From NCBI GenBank assembly GCA_029204225.1, contig CM055109.1, positions 17,415,590 through 17,479,589 on the forward strand: 64,000 bases of DNA, given 5' to 3'. This document shows, in pieces, positions 23,453 through 34,794 of this stretch. The DNA comes from Diphasiastrum complanatum. Taxonomy: Eukaryota; Streptophyta; Lycopodiopsida; Lycopodiales; Lycopodiaceae. The translations under genes and the position numbers were made by a program. Each line of letters begins with the position of its first letter. The first letter of the stretch is position 1. The notes beneath the pieces are model-generated. The model made no database searches. It was not told the DNA's origin and was given only the letters and a program-made list of their open reading frames with translations.

Positions 23453-25880
23453 TGCTTTTAGAAACTAGTGTTGGTAGGACCTGGTGGGCAGCATACTTTA
23501 TTCCTCTACCAACCTTTATTGAGTAGTGGGTATCGTAAGAATTTCCACAGTCCAACTAAGAGTTCTACCATCTTGAGGTACAAGGTCTTCATTAGTTCTA
23601 GCAAGGGTTATGTGGTACCTCAGGCTCCCATCCTATGGCTACTGAAGAGCGGGTTGGCTAAGTGCATGGCTTCCTAAACACACTAGTACTGGGATCAGCG
23701 CTTGCGCGATGTAACCACCTTGTGTAGTGGCTGCATGGTAATCACATTGTTGTTGTAAAGTCGTTTGGTTTTAGTTCATCGTGGTATCCCTATTATGTCC
23801 TATCTAGGACGATAGTCCCCCCAAAAAACGTTTCACAACTGACGATTATGTATAGTCATTTTACTAATCGAAAAATATGCCAGACGACTTAGTAAAGCAT
23901 CAAATTGTGAAAAAACCCTTTTCTTACTCTCCCCTAACACATGTACTCCAATGCGACGTTAACAACACATGGCCCAAATTTTTTCCAGTTTCATACATTG
24001 AAAACAACAACAAATAGGTAAATCACTCATATATACCCACAACCTAGTTATAATCTCAACCCAATTTTCGTACTCGTGATAGTGCCAAATGCTTCAGTAT
24101 TGATATCAAAACTAATTATTCGGTTAAAGGAATGCAAATGTACGATTCAATCACCCTAGGAACAATGGATGCAAACCTAATACACACCCAACAATGATGG
24201 TTTTATCGTTTTAAGAAAGTACGATGCATTCTTAAAACTCAAAATCAACGAAAATACTTCAGAAACCCTTCTTCAAACCAAAACTGTTTATGGCTACATA
24301 CCACACTCTATTCCAACTGAAAGAAGACAGCGTACGAAAAAAATGGCATCATGAAGATAAACTGATTGTGAAAAGTGTGAGTCTTACCTCAATGTGCCAT
24401 TAGGTAGCCGTTGCGTGGAAACTCTAGTTATGAACCTTGTAGCAAAAATCAGAGCTAGGCATGTTGACGCATTTTTCTCCACTTTACGCGTGTCCGATCG
24501 AATTGGTGTAAAAAGATAAAATGAAGAAAATTACAGTTTCTAGAATATGAATGGTGCGATTAAAATGTTAACGGTTCAGTTGAGAGAAAACTGAACTGAA
24601 AGTCTGTAAAAAAAAAAAAACAGGCCAGAAAGATACAATGGCTAAAAACAATCAGCAACCCATCACTCATACCAAGCCCTCAAGCAATCCATCCCCCTCA
24701 TTCAAGATATAAGCCTATGAGTATGACAATCAAACAAGCAAGCAATTCCCAAAAGTGCCAACTCCTAAAAGTACTAACATTTGAAATACAAGGAGTTGGC
24801 TCCTTCTTACAGGAAAATCCAATGGATCCCCTTCACAATGCCATCTTGCCATTCTTCATGCCCTTCAAGCCCTCTTTGCCATTTGTCCCCAACCCATTTG
24901 ATAGTACACCTAGTGGCCTTCATAAGAGAATGGGGGAGTGGTGCATTCAATAATCTCTTCCAAAACTAGCCAAGATGCCATTTTTGTCAAAGGCTAGGGA
25001 GGCTATTCAAGTTTCCCCTTTTGTACACCCTAGAAGCCCAAAATGTCAATGGCTAGTGGGTATACCTCCCAATTTTTATAGCATCCAAGGTGTTTTGGCA
25101 TTTATTATCCAAATTTTGGGTGAGGCCCTTTTTGAACTATTTTTAAGGGGCCTTCATTTTTCTGTGGGTACCTGTGTTTTTGGCCTTTCTTTGATTTTTC
25201 AAGAGCCGTGCGCCTACTGCTCATTTGTCTGGGTTTTTGGTCTGTTGGGTAACCACTTGGCCCACAAATTTCATTAATTGCCCGTAAATTGTCCAAACTT
25301 TGCCGTTAGGGTTTCTGTGATTCCTTTTCACTGAATCCATATTTCCCAGTCCCGTTTTTTCCAAAACTTTTCTTTCTCAGTTTTTTTTCTTCTGTGGTTG
25401 ACTTTTTCGGCATTCATGACTAGGGCTCCCACGACAACACGGTTTCCCTGAAAAATACATTGAGTGATCATATATTAGTAAAAATGGACTCAGTACATGG
25501 TGAGATTTTAGCACGGTCATACCGGCTATTTTTTTACAACTGGCTATTTTTTTAAAAAGCCGTAAAATATTTACCGGCCATTTCTAAGGCCGCAAAATTT
25601 GCTCTAGCCTCATTTAGGGTGGGCTGGGACCCAATTCTAGGTGGACTGACACTTTTGGCTTGCTCTTACGAAACTTGACCACAAAATATTTTTGACGATT
25701 TTTTTTTAAAAGTCAATTTCTTACTTTGAAACTATGTCTAGCCACTTTAGGGATGGGCTGGGACCCAGTTCTAAGGCAAATTTGTGCCAATTTTCTCTAA
25801 TAATCGGGGTTTACATGCCGATTTTTCCAGTTTTGCGAATTTAAACTTCAATATTAGCCCGATTTTCCATGTGAAAATAT
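23453..25880. other. No gene recognised
   Basis: Long AT-rich stretch with short frames only. A cluster of GGGCTGGGACCCA sequences recurs at about 25620-25760 (GGGTGGGCTGGGACCCAATTC, then GGATGGGCTGGGACCCAGTTC), a local duplication of about 130 bp. No LTR or RNA gene is supported. Confidence 0.45.
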
Positions 25881-25884
25881 CGGC

Positions 25885-26501
25885 TAACACTAATCAATCT
25901 AGCATCCAAGAGACGAAGTTAGTTGTCATGCATAGATTTGTTCCCATGAGAGCGATAGTATAGATCAGATTTCAGCATGAATGGAAGATCCAAATCTAAC
26001 TCTAACATCCATTAACCCTAAGCATTAACACGACATCCACTAACACTAGATCTACAACAAAGATAGCTTACTCTTTCTCTCTCATAAAAAGTATAATAAC
26101 ATGCAATCCCAATAACAATCAGATCCAACAATTAGCAAAATACAAATAAAGCATGAGAGATGGAGGAAAAGTAATAGAGAGGAAGGACATTCATCAATCC
26201 ATTTCACAAGAGAACCAATCTGCTTTATTGCCTCTGAATCCTATTGGTCCATTTTTGCCTCCCTAATTATTCAAATTTAAAAAAGAGTGGGAACCATCCA
26301 AATTGCCCAACTTTATTCACTAACTTGACATTTAGGCCTGCGACATTAAAAGTCCCACAAAAAGGCTTAAAGTCCTTTTATTGACTTTCTAATCAAATAA
26401 CTATGTGATCATCGGGTTGGACTTACACACGCAGGGTGCCAAATCCCTCTTACTTATTAACTAGGGTTAGGGTTGCCTTGGGATCCGCAAACCCTCCAAC
26501 A
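25885..26501 (-). mobile_element. Gypsy LTR of the TGTTGGAGGG family
   Basis: Read on the minus strand from 26501 it begins TGTTGGAGGGTTTGCGGATC and matches 37835-38560 and the inverted copy ending at 44945 throughout, including CTTACTCTTTCTCTCTCATA (plus strand). It has an internal deletion relative to 44225-44945, because the GAAATGAAGAAATGAGC stretch before the TATA region is missing. It cuts off the minus-strand copia that ends at about 26520. Confidence 0.8.
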
Positions 26502-26547
26502 TAGATACATCTATGCAATTGACAAACATAATCTCGATTATTCGGAT

Positions 26548-27893
26548 CTAACCTTCAGGCTGCTTCATGAAAATTTCTTTGTCTAAGTCTTCGTGGAGGA
26601 AGGCTGTTTTGACATCTATTTGATATATTGTCAAATCATATTTTGTGGCATAAGCAAGGAGTAATCGGATGCTCGACATCTTGACCATAGGTGAGTATGT
26701 ATTGTAATAGTCGATACCATACCTCTCAATGTAGCCTTTCACGACAACTCGAGCTTTGTATCTTCTGACATTGTCATATGATCTTAGTTTCTTCTTATAT
26801 ACCTAGTTGCAGTCGACTTTCTTGTTTTCTTCGGGTAGTGGTTCGAGTGTCCATGCTCGATTCCTATCACGCAGTATCACTATCCTTGTGTTGCCCAATG
26901 CCTTGTAGTTCATCAGAACATTTTTGTGACAGGTGATATGAGATGTGGCTCCTAAATCAATCACTATGTCATAATCATGTTGCCTGTAGGTCGTGGACTC
27001 TTCGACAATTGTGAATGCATTGTCGTTCTTGTCACCATCTTTACATGATTCTTCAACATTCACCTTTCTTTCTTTATGGTTTCCTTTGGGATTATGCCAA
27101 CAATCATATGCCGAATTCCCCTTTTCCTTGCAGTGAGTGCAAGGTATAGTCGGATTAAACCAGCATCTGTCTGTTGCATGTCCCGACTTATGACAATGAT
27201 TGCAAGTAGAAGTATCATTGTTGTTGTTATTACTCTTCGTTGAAGACTTCATTTGAGTCTTATCAATCTTCTTTCCCTTCGCAAAAAGGGCCTTCTCCTA
27301 GTCGCCATTTGATTCTCCTTCATCTCTTGTCAACTTTCATCTACAATGAGATTGACTGCTCTTTCGAATGTCATCTCAAGTAAACTTAAGATGAGCATTC
27401 TCAACAACTGATAAGATGAGGGTAGTGATTTTATAATATACACAAGCTGCTGGGGTGCTAAGACTTGATGCTCTTGTCCAGATGCAGAGAGCTAAGCAAA
27501 AATCGTCTTGATCTTCTCTACATGTGGATCCAGCTTGTTTCCATCCCATGGCAAGCTCTGTAGCTGATTGTGGAGGTGCATGACCGATACAACTGTCCTC
27601 ACTTCGTACTTTTGCTTTAGTTTTTCTCATGCTTCATGGTTGCTTTGGCAGTCTTCAATCTGCATGAGAATTTTTTTGTTTATGGAGGATATGATGATAG
27701 CCATTGCGTGTTGATCCTTCCTTATCCATTCTGTCCGCCTAAGATCTCCCTCTAGAGGTTTTGGCTATGTGAGATTGGTCACTGACCAGATCCCTTCATC
27801 TTTTAGAAGTATCTTTATCTTGAACTTCCATATGCGATAGTTTGCGCCATCAAGATTGATCGTAATCTATGTCTGAATTGTAGTAGCCATATT
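26548..27893 (-). pseudogene. Copia Gag-protease joined directly to RT
   Basis: Starting at 27890 the minus frame reads the Gag (MATTIQT, IWKFKIKILLKDEGIW, KYEVRTVVSVMHLHNQLQSL) with stops. ORF 27252-26803 carries two zinc knuckles (CNHCHKSGHATDRC, CTHCKEKGNSAYDC) and a protease-like DLGATSHITCHK. Then, with no integrase, the sequence passes through one stop into VYKKKLRSYDNVRRYKARVV and RT text (IERYGIDYYNTYSPMVKMSS, QIDVKTAFLHEDLDKEIFM). About 1.5-2 kb of the normal polyprotein is missing at the joint. The RT itself ends before the YVDD motif. Confidence 0.85.
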
Positions 27894-27906
27894 GTACCTA
27901 ATGAAC

Positions 27907-27920
27907 TAGCTCTGATACCA
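27907..27920 (-). other. Copia primer-binding site
   Basis: On the minus strand TGGTATCAGAGCTA directly follows the LTR end, a canonical iMet PBS. Confidence 0.9.
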
Positions 27921-28300
27921 TGTTGTGGAAGTGCGTTATTTATTGCGCGAGATTACAAGAGCTAGACACGCTAATATGAATCACAAACAATGCAACAATC
28001 AATCAAACAAAAATGGATACAACGCAAACACAATGCTGGAATAATAGAATATTTTTGTAGTTTTCTTCTCTTAAAGTTGATCGATGGTGTGGTGCCAAAT
28101 AGCAGCCTGACAGTACTCTTACAATATTGTTGTCTTTAATGAAAACATTCGTCCCCTTTCTTTGATTTCTATTTCATATTTATGTTCTTCCAGATGGGAT
28201 TAAAAGATTATTTAACTAATCATTACAAGAGAAGATTACGCTAAACTATCAACTAACTACGTGTCTCCTTTTGTAATATTGCCTATGGTTGAGCGTGACA
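27921..28300 (-). mobile_element. Complete copia 5' LTR (380 bp)
   Basis: On the plus strand it runs from TGTTGTGGAAG to GCGTGACA, giving TGT...ACA ends. The PBS lies immediately inside it, and Gag starts 17 bp beyond the PBS. No second copy was found; the element's other end is truncated by the gypsy LTR at 26501. Confidence 0.85.
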
Positions 28301-28469
28301 ATTTCAAGCCTCACAACTACCAAGCTCAAATTTGATAATTCGAATCGCCCGACAATTCATTTTTCCATAGTTTGTCTCAACACTTGTAGACATTCAATAG
28401 TTCGAAAGGTGTCCGAACTATCAGATCTTCATATGTCGGTGCCGATGGCGTGTCGAATTATCGGCTGTG

Positions 28470-28968
28470 GAATGTTTGGAGAAAGGTTGTCTGAGTTCGC
28501 CATCTCTAACAAGAATTATAGATTTAGGACACAAAGTAGAATTCAAATCAGATCAATGTAAAGTAATCAATAGGACAGACAAAATCCTAGCACTTAGAAA
28601 GAGACATGGATACTATTGTTATTTTGCCTCTAATCAGGCTCTCAGTACTTCTGTTCAAATCTATAAAAGTTTGCCTTGGCATTACAAACTTGGCCATTTG
28701 AATCATGCTTCTATATCACACATGTCTAAACAGTCTATTGTACTTGATCTCGACTATCCAGATAGGAAAGTTGAACTACTTGACTGTCAAGACTTTCTAG
28801 TCAATAAGTAGGCCAGAAAATCTTTTAGATCAAGCCACTAGCATATTGCTAGAGGACTATTAGAGATTGTACATACAGACATATGTGGTCCAATGCAGAA
28901 TCCTTCGTTGAAGGATGCAAAGTATTTCATTACTTAAATTGCTAAATTTTCCAAAAGGACAGTTAGCT
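28470..28968 (+). pseudogene. Copia pre-integrase and start of integrase core
   Basis: The plus frame reads LPWHYKLGHLNHASISHMSK, a degenerate zinc-binding block, then after a stop the core start EIVHTDICGPMQNPSLKDAK with the first catalytic Asp and KYFIT. It is cut at 28968 by the gypsy LTR TGTTGGAGGG, so the gypsy insertion is younger than this fragment. Confidence 0.8.
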
Positions 28969-29217
28969 TGTTGGAGGGTTTGTGGATCCCAAGGCAACCC
29001 TAATCCTAGTTAATAAGTGAGAGGGATTTGACACCCTGCGTGTGTAAGCCCAACCGATGTTCACATAGTTATTTGATTAGTTACAAGTTAATAAAAGGAC
29101 TTAAAGCCTTTTTGCAGGACTTTTAATGTCGTAGGGCCTAGAAGTCAAGTTAGTGAATAAAATAGGGGTTCCCACCAAAATTCAAATTCAAATTGGTTCA
29201 CTCCAATTTTTGAATGT
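28969..29217 (+). mobile_element. Truncated gypsy LTR (TGTTGGAGGG family)
   Basis: The first 250 bases or so of the LTR match the start of 37835-38560 (TGTTGGAGGG, AAGGCAACCCTAA, TTTTTGCnGnACTTTTAATG). After TTTTTGAATG it jumps straight to leader sequence, so the rest of the LTR, the PBS and the first part of the leader are deleted. Confidence 0.8.
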
Positions 29218-30040
29218 GGTCTATCCACTGTTAGGTTGGCGAAGAATAATACCAAAAATAAAAGGCTAAAGTGCATGTTCATCTAGTCGCTGATAATCTT
29301 TTTTGGAAAGTTTCACGCCTTTCTACAAAATAACAGTTCTCTGAGAAGAACCTTCGCCAGAGCCTTTGCCAGAGTTAGAGCCAGTCCAACATACTATTTT
29401 TGATAATCAATGAGTTGGGCGAACGTTAAGTCAAGGTCAGTTGTCATACCGATCTATTTTTGTCAAAAAAGGCTTATTTTTGCAAAAATAACAACATTTC
29501 TCTTGATCCTTTGTCTGAACCTTCGTCGACTTGTCTGAGGATTCCAAATATAGTATTCCATCATTTTTGAGTTTGATCTATCAGGATCATCCAAAAAGTC
29601 TATTTTAATCCTCGCCAAGCTGCAAAAGACCTATTGTTCAAAAAAAAGAACCTTCACCAGTTCTACCCTAGCCATATCATTACCATATATAGTTATTGTC
29701 AATCCAACAAAGATTAATCTTATCAAGATTTGTCAAAAATAGTCAGATAAGTGATTTTTACCTAAAATAGCAGTGAAGAACCTTCGCCGAGTCAACCTTC
29801 GCCCAGGGAACCTTCGCCAATCCTATTTTTGAGTTTTGATCTACTAGATCTAGCCACTATCAAATTTTTGGAACATTCTGTTACAATTTGATATTGATTC
29901 TGAGAAATCCTTATTTTAAAAGTGTCCAAAATCATAATTCTGATTATTGTCAAGTGATAGAGTTTTTACAGAGTTGATCAAATATAGGAGGTGATTGAAA
30001 AATCTAGATCCAATCTCATTGTCAATAGTAATTTGCAAAG
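29218..30040 (+). repeat. Gypsy leader with repeated AACCTTCGCC motif
   Basis: This untranslated leader before gag carries at least seven copies or near copies of GAACCTTCGCC (about 29344, 29357, 29517, 29650, 29779, 29796 and 29810). It also has reverse-sense relatives such as GTTGGCGAAG and GTTGGGCGAACG. Homologous leaders lie at about 39060-39904 and 55740-56771, with fragments at 47325 and 3740. Confidence 0.8.
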
Positions 30041-31500
30041 ATGTCTGATAGAGAAGATAATGGGCCACCTAATGTACCTCTGTTGAACATTCCACCAATC
30101 ATTGTTAGAAGGTCACCTCATCTAGAAATACCAAAGTATTATGGGTTATCTGATCCAGTCAGGTTTCTGAAAATCTATTCGGAATCATGTGAGGTTTATG
30201 GCGAAGTTTTTCCACAAGATAAACTTATTTTTTCCTATGGCCTTAACTGTAGCCGCACAAGACTAGTTTTATAACCAAGATGAAATAGAACGCATGGATT
30301 GGGAAGTGGTTAAAAATGGCCTAATCACAATATACAAACCCAGAAAGTTTATGGAAGATCTTGTTCTCCTTTTAAGTAAAATTAAAATGGGAAAGAGAGA
30401 ATGAGTGCGAGATTATATTGAACGGGTTAAACATCTCAAATCTGAGTGTGATCCCGAATTAATCAATAATGATGCCATGATCATGTGGTTTTTAGCAGGT
30501 CTACCTAAAAGGATTAGACGTTATCTTAAATGACGAATCGATTATTTGTCCTTACAACTTGCTATGGATGATGCAATATGAGAGGAGGATGAAGATTCTG
30601 ATGATGAGCCAAATATTGGAATGATGCCATATACTGCGGGGCAAACCACTACAACATCCACCACTATTGCATCCACGAATATCAATACAATAACAGAGTT
30701 GATGATTAACAAATTTGAGAAATTCGGTCAAAAGCAGTAGATGCAGCTGGACAAGATGCAATCTTAGTTCGATGAGAAGATGAAAGCATTGGAAGAGCAG
30801 CAGAAAAAGAGTGCTAAAGCAGGTGAAAAGTTTGCTAAACTTTTCCTAGTCAAAAAAATACTCGATGTGAGATTTGTGCAGGGGAATCACACCATAAACG
30901 AGTGTCCAACAATGAAAGGACGAATGACAAATACTATTTGTCATCTGTGCAACTCTACGGGACACCAACCAACTTTTTGCTTGTTTAATCCTCGGATTAT
31001 CCAGCAAAGATATGCTAAGCTTCAATATCAGAAAACTATTACCTATAAGGGACCTGATCCTAAGAACCAGGCTCAAAACTTTGGTCTTGGATATTCCGAA
31101 TGACTAGCTTTGCCAGCTCCACAAGCACAACATGCTCCTCCTACGAATCTAATGGAACCAAACTCTTCAGTTGGTAATGGGCAATAAAATTACAATATTG
31201 ATCAAGAAATTGGTCTTTCAGAGCAGTATGTCATCTATACTGCTGGGCAACAACAACAGACTAGACAATGGACTCGAGCACCACTTGGATGCTTTGCATG
31301 TGGCGAGAATCACACAGTTGCAGAATCTCCGAACAAAGGAAAGTTTGTCCCATTCTGTCGGGAATGTGGTTAGGGACATTGTTACAAGGATTGTCCAGCA
31401 AGACTAAAACCATCGCCGATAACTGCTCCAGTGATCCAAAACAATTTGTGGGTCCAACATGCCTACGAGACATTTACAAGAGATAGCTTTACTATTACCT
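30041..31500 (+). pseudogene. Gypsy Gag with three zinc knuckles
   Basis: It starts MSDREDNGPPNVP at 30041, followed by IIVRRSPHLEIPKYYGLSD and a frameshift near 30235. The Gag core continues as MDWEVVKNGLITIYKPRKFM, LLLSKIKMGKRE and DYIERVKHLKSECDPE. After a coiled/polar linker come three zinc knuckles: one frameshifted (CEICAGESHH then TINEC), CHLCNSTGHQPTFC, and CFACGENHTVAES with CRECG-stop-GHCYKDC. Several stops and frameshifts are present. It is the same lineage as the Gags at 12.4-13.7 and 56.8 kb. Confidence 0.85.
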
Positions 31501-32727
31501 TCAAGGGACAAAATTATGTAAACTCCCTACCAATGCTACTATACTACCTTTTGCATATGGATTAGCCAAATATGATATCAATAAAAAAAAATTGCTCGAA
31601 AGCATGAACATCAAGACCAAAACCAAAGATGATACTTGATCTCACAAATTAGAAGTGAAAATGTATGGGAGGCAGTTGATTTCATTGGTACCATCGTCCA
31701 GCTCATGTCCAAAATTCATTCTTGGTATGATAGCTAAGATGGATGGCCTAAATGTCCAATACAATTGGGCATTCTTTTGTATCAAAGAGCTGTAGGTAGG
31801 CATTTTGTTAACCAAATCGGTGGACTCCTTCTTGAGCTTGCTCGCACCCACCTTTTTGTGCATTGAGCCTCTATCCTTATGTGTTACCAATCTCATTCCC
31901 CTATTGGCCCACTAGTAGTTCCACCCTTGACCGTTATAATACCTACCTCAACCACCGTTACTCAATCTCCCACTCTTGAGTTATGCTCTGTGCAGTGCTT
32001 GCCACCACTGAACATGATTGCCATAACCTACCACTCACCACCTCCATCCCAACCATTGCCATTTCCACCATACTTACCACAACTATTGTTATTATGTCAT
32101 GTTCCTTTACATCCTCCACTCTTGTCACTAGTCTCCACTCTTGTCACTAGTCAAGAAGCATGAAATAGCAAAAAAGAAAGAAAAGAAGTTTGGAAATACT
32201 ACTTTAGTACCACGAATGTAAATGTTCAACTCCAAATCACAATACATAAGAGATAATAATGCATCAAAAAATGGAGAAGTCCAAATCACAATACATAAGA
32301 GATAATAATGCATCAAAAACATAGAGAAGGTCCCCGCATTAAGTCCTAAAAATCTCACAATCGTGGTTAGGGCACAAGTGTGTCCCAATCAAAAGTGTTT
32401 GTGAAAGTTGACAAGGTATATGAATGGAATCGGCATCCTTTCTCAAAAACCAATATCGTTATATATCTTACGATTGTTTTATATAAACATATATAACCTT
32501 TTATCAGTAATAGTCCTTAGAAAACGAGAAGCTTAAAAAAAGAGACATGTTTTTTTTTTTTTGGGTAACTCAAAAAGTTTTTAAGTTGCCATCACAACCT
32601 GAAAGTGCAGGAGAAAACTAGCTTTGGGAAAAAAAAATAAAAGCATAGCTGAGACGTACGTGGCTAGTGACCATTGGACGATCCAAATGGATCAGAAAGC
32701 ATGAAAAGTATAGCAGAAAGCTTTCGC

Positions 32728-32730
<3 letters not shown>
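31501..32730. other. No gene recognised; one short direct duplication
   Basis: Downstream of gag no protease or RT motif is visible. A segment of about 39 bp (TCCAAATCACAATACATAAG and following) occurs at about 32231-32270 and 32280-32319. Sequence before 32731 leads into the tetraspanin promoter region. Confidence 0.4.

Positions 32731-32784
<54 letters not shown>
32731..32784 (+). repeat. (AG)n microsatellite upstream of the tetraspanin gene
   Basis: Fifty-four bases of pure AG lie about 630 bp before the tetraspanin ATG. In plants, GA tracts near promoters can bind BBR/BPC factors; that role here is inference. Confidence 0.9.
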
Positions 32785-32789
<5 letters not shown>

Positions 32790-33019
32790 CCTGTCTGTAA
32801 TGCATTAGCAATGGCTGCTGCAACTGCTATCAATCAAGGGCTAACGCTTTTGGAAAATCAGTATATTGTGAATGGATGCTGGAGCTGAATCCAGCAAAAA
32901 TATTGAGCCCACAAGAGACTGCATGCACTGCAAGATGCGTAGCAAGTAGTAGTGTAGTGTTATGGTCAGTGAAGAGTTGTTGTTGAGCTTTGGAATGATG
33001 GTTCTTTGCATGTTCTGAA

Positions 33020-33412
33020 ACACAAGTGCTATGAGTAGTTTTTGAGAAAGGCATGTCTGATTCACGGCTTATGGGAGAAGAACAGTTGCTTATGGCTAAG
33101 AAAGTTAGTGAGTATCTTGAGTAGTTTGTGAGAAAGCTGTGTTTTAGTCATGGGTGGGTGATGAAAGAAGAGCCTGGTAGTGTGATCTAAGAAAGTGTGC
33201 AAGAAAATATGTCTTGTAACCATCCTGAGTATTTTCTAGGAGTGTCCTGTCTGACACTGCTGTTAAAGAAAAATGCTGCGAGTTTAGACTAAAAGAGTGT
33301 GCAAGATGAAAGCATTTAGTAACCATTATGAGTAGTTCCCGTGAATAAGCCCTGTCTGATTCACTGCCGATGAAAAACAAGAGAGCTTGCTTGATATAAG
33401 AGAGAGTGCAAG
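33020..33412 (+). repeat. Diverged tandem copies of the start-codon region
   Basis: A unit of about 102-107 bp built from GTGCAAGATGAAA, TTTAGTAACC, TATGAGTAGTT and CCTGTCTGATTCACTGC recurs at about 33020, 33195 and 33297, and its last copy supplies the true start (GTGCAAGATGAAATTTAGTAAC at 33404). The 33306 copy has its own ATG and makes a nine-codon uORF (MKAFSNHYE, stop 33333-33335) that mimics the real N-terminus MKFSNYL. Confidence 0.8.
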
Positions 33413-34794
33413 ATGAAATTTAGTAACTATCTCGTTGGAGTGTTGAACTTTGCCACCATTGTTCTATCTCTTCCCGTTATAGGTGGAGGGATATGGTTAG
33501 CCTCCAAGCATGACACCGACTGTGTAAGATTCTTGCAGTGGCCGATAATTATTATCGGCACTGTTTTGTTGGTGGTATCAGCAGCTGGGTTTGTTGGAGC
33601 ATGCGTTGGAATATCTTGTCTTCTGTGGATCTACCTGTTTGTCATGTTTCTTCTCATATCGTTGCTACTTTGCTTCACGGTCTTCGTGTTCGTTGTCACT
33701 CATGCCGGTGCAGGTCATGGCCTAGCTGGAAAAGGCTTCAAAGAGTACACGCTAGGAGATTATTCCACTTGGCTGCAAAATAAAGTTGACAATGCCGAGA
33801 ACTGGAACCGCATTAAGAGTTGTCTCAGCGATGCGCAAGTGTGCAAGGCTCTGAATGCGGAGTATCCTACAACGGATGCATTTTCCAACTCACAACTGTC
33901 CTCTCTTGAGGTACGATATCAGAATGGATGGCGACCTTAAAAAACTGCTTCATAACGTTGGAAGCTAATAAGAGGTCTTTTTATCTTAATCGCATTACAC
34001 GTATAATATGTATTCTCGAAACGATCTTCAGGCGTTCCTTTCTTCGTAGCCAAAAGTCTAGTTTATTCTTCCAACCCCCACCTATCCTTTCTCTTCGGGT
34101 ACTATATGAACATATTTGATAGTTGATAGTTATATCAAAAAAGCTTTTGACGTTCAAAGTTATGATTAGTATACTCGAATCCATCTTCAACTGTTCCTTT
34201 TTCAAAGCAAAAAGGTTAGTTCATATTTCCAACCCACAACTGTCCTCTTTTCAGGTACTATATGAGCACTGATAGTTACCTCAAGAAGGTGCTTCATGAC
34301 GTTCAAAGCTAATAAGATTATTTTTATCTTAATCACAATATAGTAATAATAAGTACACTCTTCACCTATTCCTTTGTTCATAGCAGAAAGATTAGTTTAT
34401 AAATCCAGATCCTTTCTATATGTATGTACAGCAGTAGAATGCTAGTTTCCTGAGTCCTCTGAGGCTTAGTTCTCTTCGTTTTTGACAGTCCGGATGCTGC
34501 AAACCCCCATCCGCATGTGGGTACACCTTCGAGAATGCGACACTGTGGGTCAATCCGACTAATGTGACTGCTGATCCGGATTGCTTGCTTTGGAGCAATG
34601 ATAACCTCTGCTTTGATTGTGATTCATGTCGTGCAGGTCTGCTACAGAATATCAAGCAAGATTGGCATAAGGTAGCCATCCTAAACGTCGTCATACTCAT
34701 CTTTCTCATAGCCGTATACTCCATAGGGTGTTGTGCTTTTCGTAATGCTCGAAGGGAAGGAGCGTTCTCTTTCAGGGGCAAGGCTTATGCCTAA
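33413..34794 (+). CDS. Tetraspanin, plant TET family, two exons
   Basis: Exons 33413-33910 and 34489-34794 join in phase (166 plus 101 residues) to a 267-residue protein, close to the usual length of plant tetraspanins. The intron is GT...AG (CTTGAG|gtacga, tttgacag|TCCGG) and sits just before the plant signature. Four membrane segments are visible: about residues 7-29, 44-66, 70-96 and 228-250. The large extracellular loop (97-227) has YSTWLQ at 118-122 and following, Cys 137 and 144, the plant-specific GCCKPP at 168-173, further Cys at 176, 198, 207, 210 and 213, and two N-glycosylation sequons (NAT 182, NVT 191). The protein should organise membrane microdomains at the plasma membrane or in secretory vesicles; the exact paralogue is unknown. 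Intron retention would add VRYQNGWRP and stop, losing the fourth membrane segment. It is intact, unlike its surroundings. Confidence 0.93.
33889..34400 (+). repeat. Three diverged copies of the exon 1/intron junction
   Basis: The 5' splice-site region (CACAACTGTCCTCTCTTGAG then gtac) recurs at about 34075 (CACCTATCCTTTCTCTTCGG then gtactatatga) and about 34227 (CACAACTGTCCTCTTTTCAG then gtactatatga). Shared downstream text includes GACGTTCAAAG, AGCTAATAAGA, TTCCTTT and AAAGnTTAGTTnAT. The unit is roughly 150-180 bp, so most of the intron is made of these copies, each with a candidate GT donor. Confidence 0.8.

Noticed and set aside
31879-32163. Proline/leucine-rich 94-codon ORF
   Set aside because: Low-complexity composition from CCACC-rich text, with no start context, homology or neighbouring exons.
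33538-33783. Plus-strand 81-codon ORF inside tetraspanin exon 1
   Set aside because: Out-of-frame shadow of the well-supported tetraspanin frame.
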